In this document: positions 60,045 through 64,000 of the stretch, piece after piece
How positions within the stretch are numbered: the first letter of the stretch is position 1
How the letters are laid out: the number at the start of each line of letters is the position of its first letter
Assembly: GCA_035493475.1 (NCBI GenBank)
Contig: DATJIF010000035.1
Span: 1 to 64,000, forward strand
Direction: 5' to 3'
Source of the DNA: Actinospica sp035493475
GTDB lineage: Bacteria; Actinomycetota; Actinomycetes; Streptomycetales; Catenulisporaceae
Length of the DNA stretch: 64,000 nt
The notes under the pieces: model-generated
Databases searched by the model: none
The model's input: only the letters and a program-made list of their open reading frames with translations
What the model was told of the DNA's origin: nothing
Program-made: the position numbers and the translations under genes

Positions 60045-61697
60045 CTACGCCCCGGCCGCGACGTCCCAGCTCAGCGCCGGTACCCGCGCGAGAACGCCGG
60101 CGAAGTCGACGCCCGACGATAGCGTCCCGAATGCCATCCCGTGGTCGCCGCCGAGCCGGGAGGCGCAGAAGGCGTCGGCCACCGCGGCCGGCGCGTGCCG
60201 CACGAGCAGCGATCCCTGGAGCACCAGCGCCATCTGCTCGACGAGGCGCCGGGCCCGGGTCTCGGCGTCCCCGGTGAGCACGAGTTCCGCCTCGAGCCGC
60301 CGCCACGCCGCGTCCAGCCGCGGGTCGGCCCCGGCGGCCTCGGCGATCTCCGCGCGGAAGGCCGTGAGCGCCTCGGGTTCGCGGGTCAGCGCGCGCAGCA
60401 CGTCGAGCGCGTTGACGTTGCCGGAGCCCTCCCAGATGCCGTTCAGCGGCGCCTCGCGGTAGAGCCGCGGCATGCCCGAGGCCTCGTCGTATCCGTTGCC
60501 GCCGAGGCATTCCAGCGCCTCCGCCACGGCCGCGGGCTGCCGCTTGCACACCCAGTACTTGCCGACAGCCGTGGCCAGCCGCAGGAACGCCCGCTCGCCC
60601 TCGTCCCCGTGCAGCGCGCGGTCGGCGGCTCCGGCCACCCGCAGCGCGAGCGTGGTCGCCGCCTCGGATTCCAGCGACAGGTCGGCGATCACGTTGCGCA
60701 TCAGGGCCTTGTCGATCAGCCGGGATCCGAACGCGGAGCGGTGCCGGACGTGGTGCGCGGCCAGGTTGAGCGCGGCGCGGGTCCCGGAGGCGGCGCCCAG
60801 GATGCAGTCCAGCCGCGTCATCGTGACCATCTCGATGATCGTGCGCACACCGCGCCCCTCGCCGCCGACGAGCCACGCGACGGTGTCGTCGAACTCCGGC
60901 TCGCTGCTGGCGTTGCTGCGGTTGCCGAGCTTGTCCTTCAGGCGCTGGATCAGGAACGTGTTCCGGGTGCCGTCGGGCAGCACGCGCGGCACGAAGAAGC
61001 AGGACAGGCCGCCGGGGGCCTGCGCGAGCACCAGGAAGACGTCGTTCATCGGCGCGCTGGTGAACCACTTGTGGCCGCGCAGCCGCCAGGTGCCGTCGGC
61101 GTGCGGCGTCGCGGTGGTCGTGTTCGCGCGCACGTCCGAGCCGCCCTGCTTCTCGGTCATGCCCATCCCGGCGAGCAGTCCGCGCTTGCCGAGCGGCGTG
61201 CGCAGGCCGGGGTCGTAGACGCGGCTGGTGAGCAAGGGCTCGTATTCGGCGGCGAGGTCAGCGTTGGAGCGCAGGGCGGGGACGACCGCGTACGTCATGG
61301 AGATCGGGCAGCCGTGGCCCTGCTCGGCGCTCGACCAGGCCATGAATCCGGCGGCGCGGGCCACGTGCGTGCCGGGCTTGTGCTGGGCCCACGGCGCCCC
61401 GGCCAGGCCCTCGCGCACGGCGATCTCCATCAGCGCGTGGTACGAGGGGTGGAACCAGACCTCGTCGATCCGGTTGCCGTAGCGGTCGTGCGTGCGCAGT
61501 TCGGGCTCGTGCCGGTTCGCCTCGTCGGCCCAGCGCTGCACCTGCTCGGTCCCGGCGAGCGTGCCGATCCGGTGCAGGTCCTCGGCGTACCAGTCGGCGC
61601 CCTCCCGGCGCAGGCCCTCCAGTAGCACGGGGTCGGCGGCGACGTCGTGTCCGACGAGCGGCGGGGTCTGGTTCGTGACCTCGTGCGTGCGGGACAC
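60045..61697 (-). CDS. aidB: AidB-like acyl-CoA dehydrogenase
   Basis: 550 residues. Strong match to E. coli AidB in my recall: GLLAGMGMTEKQGGSDVRAN, LKDKLGNRSNASSE and RLYREAPLNGIWEGSGN are nearly identical blocks. AidB protects DNA from alkylation, with a DNA-binding C-terminal part; an acyl-CoA substrate has been debated. A perfect palindrome lies 18 bp upstream. Confidence 0.93.
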   Translation of the reverse strand: MSRTHEVTNQTPPLVGHDVAADPVLLEGLRREGADWYAEDLHRIGTLAGTEQVQRWADEANRHEPELRTHDRYGNRIDEVWFHPSYHALMEIAVREGLAGAPWAQHKPGTHVARAAGFMAWSSAEQGHGCPISMTYAVVPALRSNADLAAEYEPLLTSRVYDPGLRTPLGKRGLLAGMGMTEKQGGSDVRANTTTATPHADGTWRLRGHKWFTSAPMNDVFLVLAQAPGGLSCFFVPRVLPDGTRNTFLIQRLKDKLGNRSNASSEPEFDDTVAWLVGGEGRGVRTIIEMVTMTRLDCILGAASGTRAALNLAAHHVRHRSAFGSRLIDKALMRNVIADLSLESEAATTLALRVAGAADRALHGDEGERAFLRLATAVGKYWVCKRQPAAVAEALECLGGNGYDEASGMPRLYREAPLNGIWEGSGNVNALDVLRALTREPEALTAFRAEIAEAAGADPRLDAAWRRLEAELVLTGDAETRARRLVEQMALVLQGSLLVRHAPAAVADAFCASRLGGDHGMAFGTLSSGVDFAGVLARVPALSWDVAAGA

Positions 61698-61714
61698 GGT
61701 GCACCTCCGGATCT

Positions 61715-61730
61715 GTTACCTGCGGGTAAC
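61715..61730. promoter_or_regulatory. Palindrome upstream of aidB-like gene
   Basis: GTTACCTGCGGGTAAC: perfect 6-bp arms around four bases. Resembles TetR-type operators of acyl-CoA dehydrogenase genes. No regulator gene is adjacent. Confidence 0.5.
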
Positions 61731-61765
61731 TTGATCCTCCCACCGCGGGCCGGAATCCGGAAGGG

Positions 61766-63520
61766 TCAGTTCGACGCGCCGGCCGACGCGGTGCTGAGGA
61801 CGCTGGACCACACGATCACGTACGCGAGGATGCCGTTGCCGCTGTCCGCGGAGGTGTCGAGCACCTTCAGCAGCGCCACGCGATTGCCCGCGGTGATGTC
61901 GCAGACCATCGTGCCGTCGGTCACCGTGACCTGCTCGACGCCCTGGCTCGAGACCTGGTTGTAGCACTGGCTGCGGCTCGGGGTGCCCTTCCCGGTCCAG
62001 ACGGCCAGGGTGGCGGCGTTGTACGGCAGCGCGGTCAGCTGGTAGGGGCCGTCGCCGCTGAACGAGATCGTCGAGTCGTACAGGCTCACCTGCGACGTCG
62101 CGCCGTTGTTCACCGGGACGGAGTCGAGGTCGACCTGATTGACGGTGATCACGACCTGGCCCTGCCACTGGATCACGTCCGAGCCGGACACGGCCGCCTG
62201 CGACACCGTTGTCGACGAGGACGCGGAGCCGGAGCCGGACGTCGGGGCGCCGGTCGTCGTCGCAGGGTTCGAAGTCTTGGTGCCGATGTCGTTCGGATTG
62301 TCGGTCGCGGTGCCGTGCGGCCAGAGCACCACGGCCACGACCGCCGCGACCACCGCCGTGGCCAGCGAACTGACACCCGCGGCGAGCACCGTCCGGCCAC
62401 GTCGGCGCGACCCCGGAGCGGCGGAGACCGTCGGCTCGCTCGCCAGTTCGGCCGGGATCGTGGGCGTGACCGGCGGGCGCACGGTCGTCATCGCGTGCAC
62501 GTCGGACTCGGTCGGCAGCAGCGGCGTGATCCGGCTGGCCGTCGGGTCGTCCATGGTCGAGTCGGAGGTCTCCCCCACGGTCGCGTCGGCGTCCTGGGTA
62601 GCGACTCCGCCGCCCGCGAGGACCGCCAGCGCCTGCGCCCGCTCCCGGATCATCGCGCGCACCGCGTCCGGCAGCGGCGTCTCCGGTCCGGCGCCCGCCG
62701 CCCGGCAGCCCTCGATGATCCGCTGCGTGGACGGGCGTTCGGCCGGGTCCTTGTGCAGGCAGACCCGGATCAGTTCCCTGACCTGCTCGGGGCACGCGTC
62801 GTAGTCCGGCTCGTCGTGGATCACGCGGTAGAGCACGCCGTCCGCGAAGTCGGCCGAGAAGGCGCTTTCCCCGGTGCACAGGTAGTAGAGCGTGGCACCG
62901 AGCGCGAAAACGTCCGTGGCCGGGGTGACCTTCTGCCCGCGGATCTGCTCCGGCGCCATGAACGGCGGCGAGCCGATGAAGGTGCGGTGGCTGGAGCGGC
63001 CGGTGGCCGTGGGCGTGGCCGCGCGGACGATGCCGAAGTCGATGACCTTGGGCCCGGACTCGTCGAGCAGGATGTTGCCCGGCTTCAGGTCGCGGTGCAC
63101 CATCCCGGTCGCGTGGATCGCGCCGAGCGACTCGGCTATTCGGCCGGCCAGCGCGAGCACCGTGTGCGCGGGCAGCGGGCCGTGCGCGGCGATCACCTGC
63201 GCGAGCGAGGGCCCGGCGACGTACGCGCTGGCCAGCCAGGGCACGCCGTTGTCCGAGCCGGAGTCGATCAGCTGCGCGATGTGGATTCCGTTGACCTGCT
63301 GGGCGATCGAGACCTCGCGCGCGAAGCGTTCCCGGAACTCGGGGTCGGAGCCGAACTCGGAGCGGATGATCTTCACCGCGACCGCGCGGCCGCCCGGCGT
63401 GAAGGACAGGTAGACCCGGCCCATCCCGCCCGCGCCGATCCGCGCCCGCAGCGCGTAGCCGCCGACCGTCCGCGGGTCGCCCGGTTCCAAGGGCTCGAAC
63501 TCGTACATCGTGGCGTCCAC
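61766..63520 (-). CDS. Membrane serine/threonine protein kinase
   Basis: 584 residues from the GTG at 63520, chosen for GGTGGGG upstream (GTG at 63532 and ATG at 63508 are alternatives). Hanks-type kinase domain (about 20-270): GAGGMGRVY, AVKII, HRDLKPGNILL, DFG and GSPPFMAPEQ. A Thr/Pro-rich linker, one membrane helix near 375-398, and an extracellular Ser/Thr-rich domain of about 180 residues without PASTA repeats. Confidence 0.92.
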   Translation of the reverse strand: MDATMYEFEPLEPGDPRTVGGYALRARIGAGGMGRVYLSFTPGGRAVAVKIIRSEFGSDPEFRERFAREVSIAQQVNGIHIAQLIDSGSDNGVPWLASAYVAGPSLAQVIAAHGPLPAHTVLALAGRIAESLGAIHATGMVHRDLKPGNILLDESGPKVIDFGIVRAATPTATGRSSHRTFIGSPPFMAPEQIRGQKVTPATDVFALGATLYYLCTGESAFSADFADGVLYRVIHDEPDYDACPEQVRELIRVCLHKDPAERPSTQRIIEGCRAAGAGPETPLPDAVRAMIRERAQALAVLAGGGVATQDADATVGETSDSTMDDPTASRITPLLPTESDVHAMTTVRPPVTPTIPAELASEPTVSAAPGSRRRGRTVLAAGVSSLATAVVAAVVAVVLWPHGTATDNPNDIGTKTSNPATTTGAPTSGSGSASSSTTVSQAAVSGSDVIQWQGQVVITVNQVDLDSVPVNNGATSQVSLYDSTISFSGDGPYQLTALPYNAATLAVWTGKGTPSRSQCYNQVSSQGVEQVTVTDGTMVCDITAGNRVALLKVLDTSADSGNGILAYVIVWSSVLSTASAGASN

Positions 63521-63600
63521 GGCCCACCCCACCAGTCTTGAACGTCTTCCGCAGCCGGATACTCTAGCGGTTCCGCAGCGGAATTCCCTCGTGCCGCAGA

Positions 63601-64000
63601 CTACGAATTCGCCTCGTGGGCACGGCGGATCCAGCCGAGCGCCTCGTCGTCGAGGTCTTCCACGGACTCGAACGCGAGCCGCCGGGTGATCATGTCGTTG
63701 CCGAGGCTCTTCGCGAGCAGCAGCCGCCCCTCCGGCTCGACGTTCTCCAGCCGCAGCCCCACGTCCACGCGCTTCTTGGTGCTGGCCTGGATGATGCCGA
63801 ACGTGCGGCGCGGCGCGATGAGCGAGACGTACGTCTTGCGGGCCTGGATCTCCGCCCCCTCCAGCGAACTCACGGCGGCGATGACGGCGTCGAAGATCGG
63901 GCGCAGGTCCTGCCGGTCGGCGTACTGCGCCTCGACCAGCTCGTCGGCGGACGCGGTCAGGAAGGCGGGGTAGCCGAAGGTCTCCCAGGCCAGCAGCATC
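63601..64000 (-). CDS. DUF5655-type protein, 5' end beyond window
   Basis: The visible part has FGYPAFLTASADELVEAQYA and the DUF5655-like core IQARKTYVSLIAPRRTFGII. Relatives are about 60 residues longer at the N-terminus, so the ATG at 63999 is probably internal and the gene continues past the right edge. Function unknown. Confidence 0.75.
   Translation of the reverse strand, partial: MLLAWETFGYPAFLTASADELVEAQYADRQDLRPIFDAVIAAVSSLEGAEIQARKTYVSLIAPRRTFGIIQASTKKRVDVGLRLENVEPEGRLLLAKSLGNDMITRRLAFESVEDLDDEALGWIRRAHEANS

Overview
The window is very GC-rich DNA with dense, mostly GTG/ATG-initiated genes, many 4-nt GTGA/ATGA stop-start overlaps, F420-type (LLM) enzymes, a SigB/SigF partner-switching cluster, a DasR-type chitin operator, a possible PHO box and an IdeR/DmdR-type iron box. 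Together these point to a filamentous, soil-type actinobacterium. A member of Catenulisporales or a Streptomyces relative fits best, but the exact genus is an inference. I saw no rRNA, tRNA or CRISPR array, and no gene I could recognise as a transposase.

Layout. 1-4.9 kb: chitin-linked secreted enzymes (a ricin/beta-helix protein and a GH18 chitinase) beside a LacI regulator, then an AhpD-like protein. 5-8.5 kb: panD, an exporter-TetR pair and a membrane-anchored unknown. 8.6-15.8 kb: a translationally coupled operon of a metallophosphoesterase-like protein with eroded active-site motifs, an M1 aminopeptidase and a 1313-residue Pls-type non-ribosomal peptide synthetase whose adenylation pocket reads as lysine-like; a divergent ppk2 carries a PHO-box-like repeat. 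15.9-19.6 kb: an alpha-amylase, then a small regulatory cassette bracketed by two nearly identical 270-bp inverted repeats. 19.6-28.2 kb: phosphoribosyltransferase, Nudix, iron-box membrane protein, PIG-L, VOC, MFS, TetR, LLM oxidoreductase, ArsR-SRPBCC pair and a PD-(D/E)XK-like protein.

28.2-34.3 kb: an acyl-CoA catabolism block (CoA ligase, acyl-CoA dehydrogenase, phosphotransferase, TetR, two SDRs) tied together by two identical TetR-type operators. 34.3-38.6 kb: a sialidase-like secreted protein, a VanX-type dipeptidase, a PadR three-gene operon and two tandem repeat elements. 38.6-47 kb: a complete protocatechuate/4-hydroxybenzoate beta-ketoadipate operon (pcaI-pcaJ-pcaH-pcaG-pcaB-pcaL-pobA), divergent from a tandem-IclR regulator. 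47-54.8 kb: phosphotransferases, a class A PBP, a type II NADH dehydrogenase, an orphan receiver protein and a GNAT. 55.1-59.9 kb: a sigma-STAS-RsbW-PP2C partner-switching operon plus a second STAS/RsbW pair. 60-64 kb: AidB-like acyl-CoA dehydrogenase, a membrane Ser/Thr kinase and a DUF5655-type fragment.

The two signals I consider most novel are: (1) a dispersed intergenic repeat family, five copies here, with a 10-bp stem whose two arms differ between copies yet still pair; and (2) the lysine-coded Pls-type synthetase coupled to an M1 aminopeptidase and to a phosphoesterase-like protein lacking most metal ligands.
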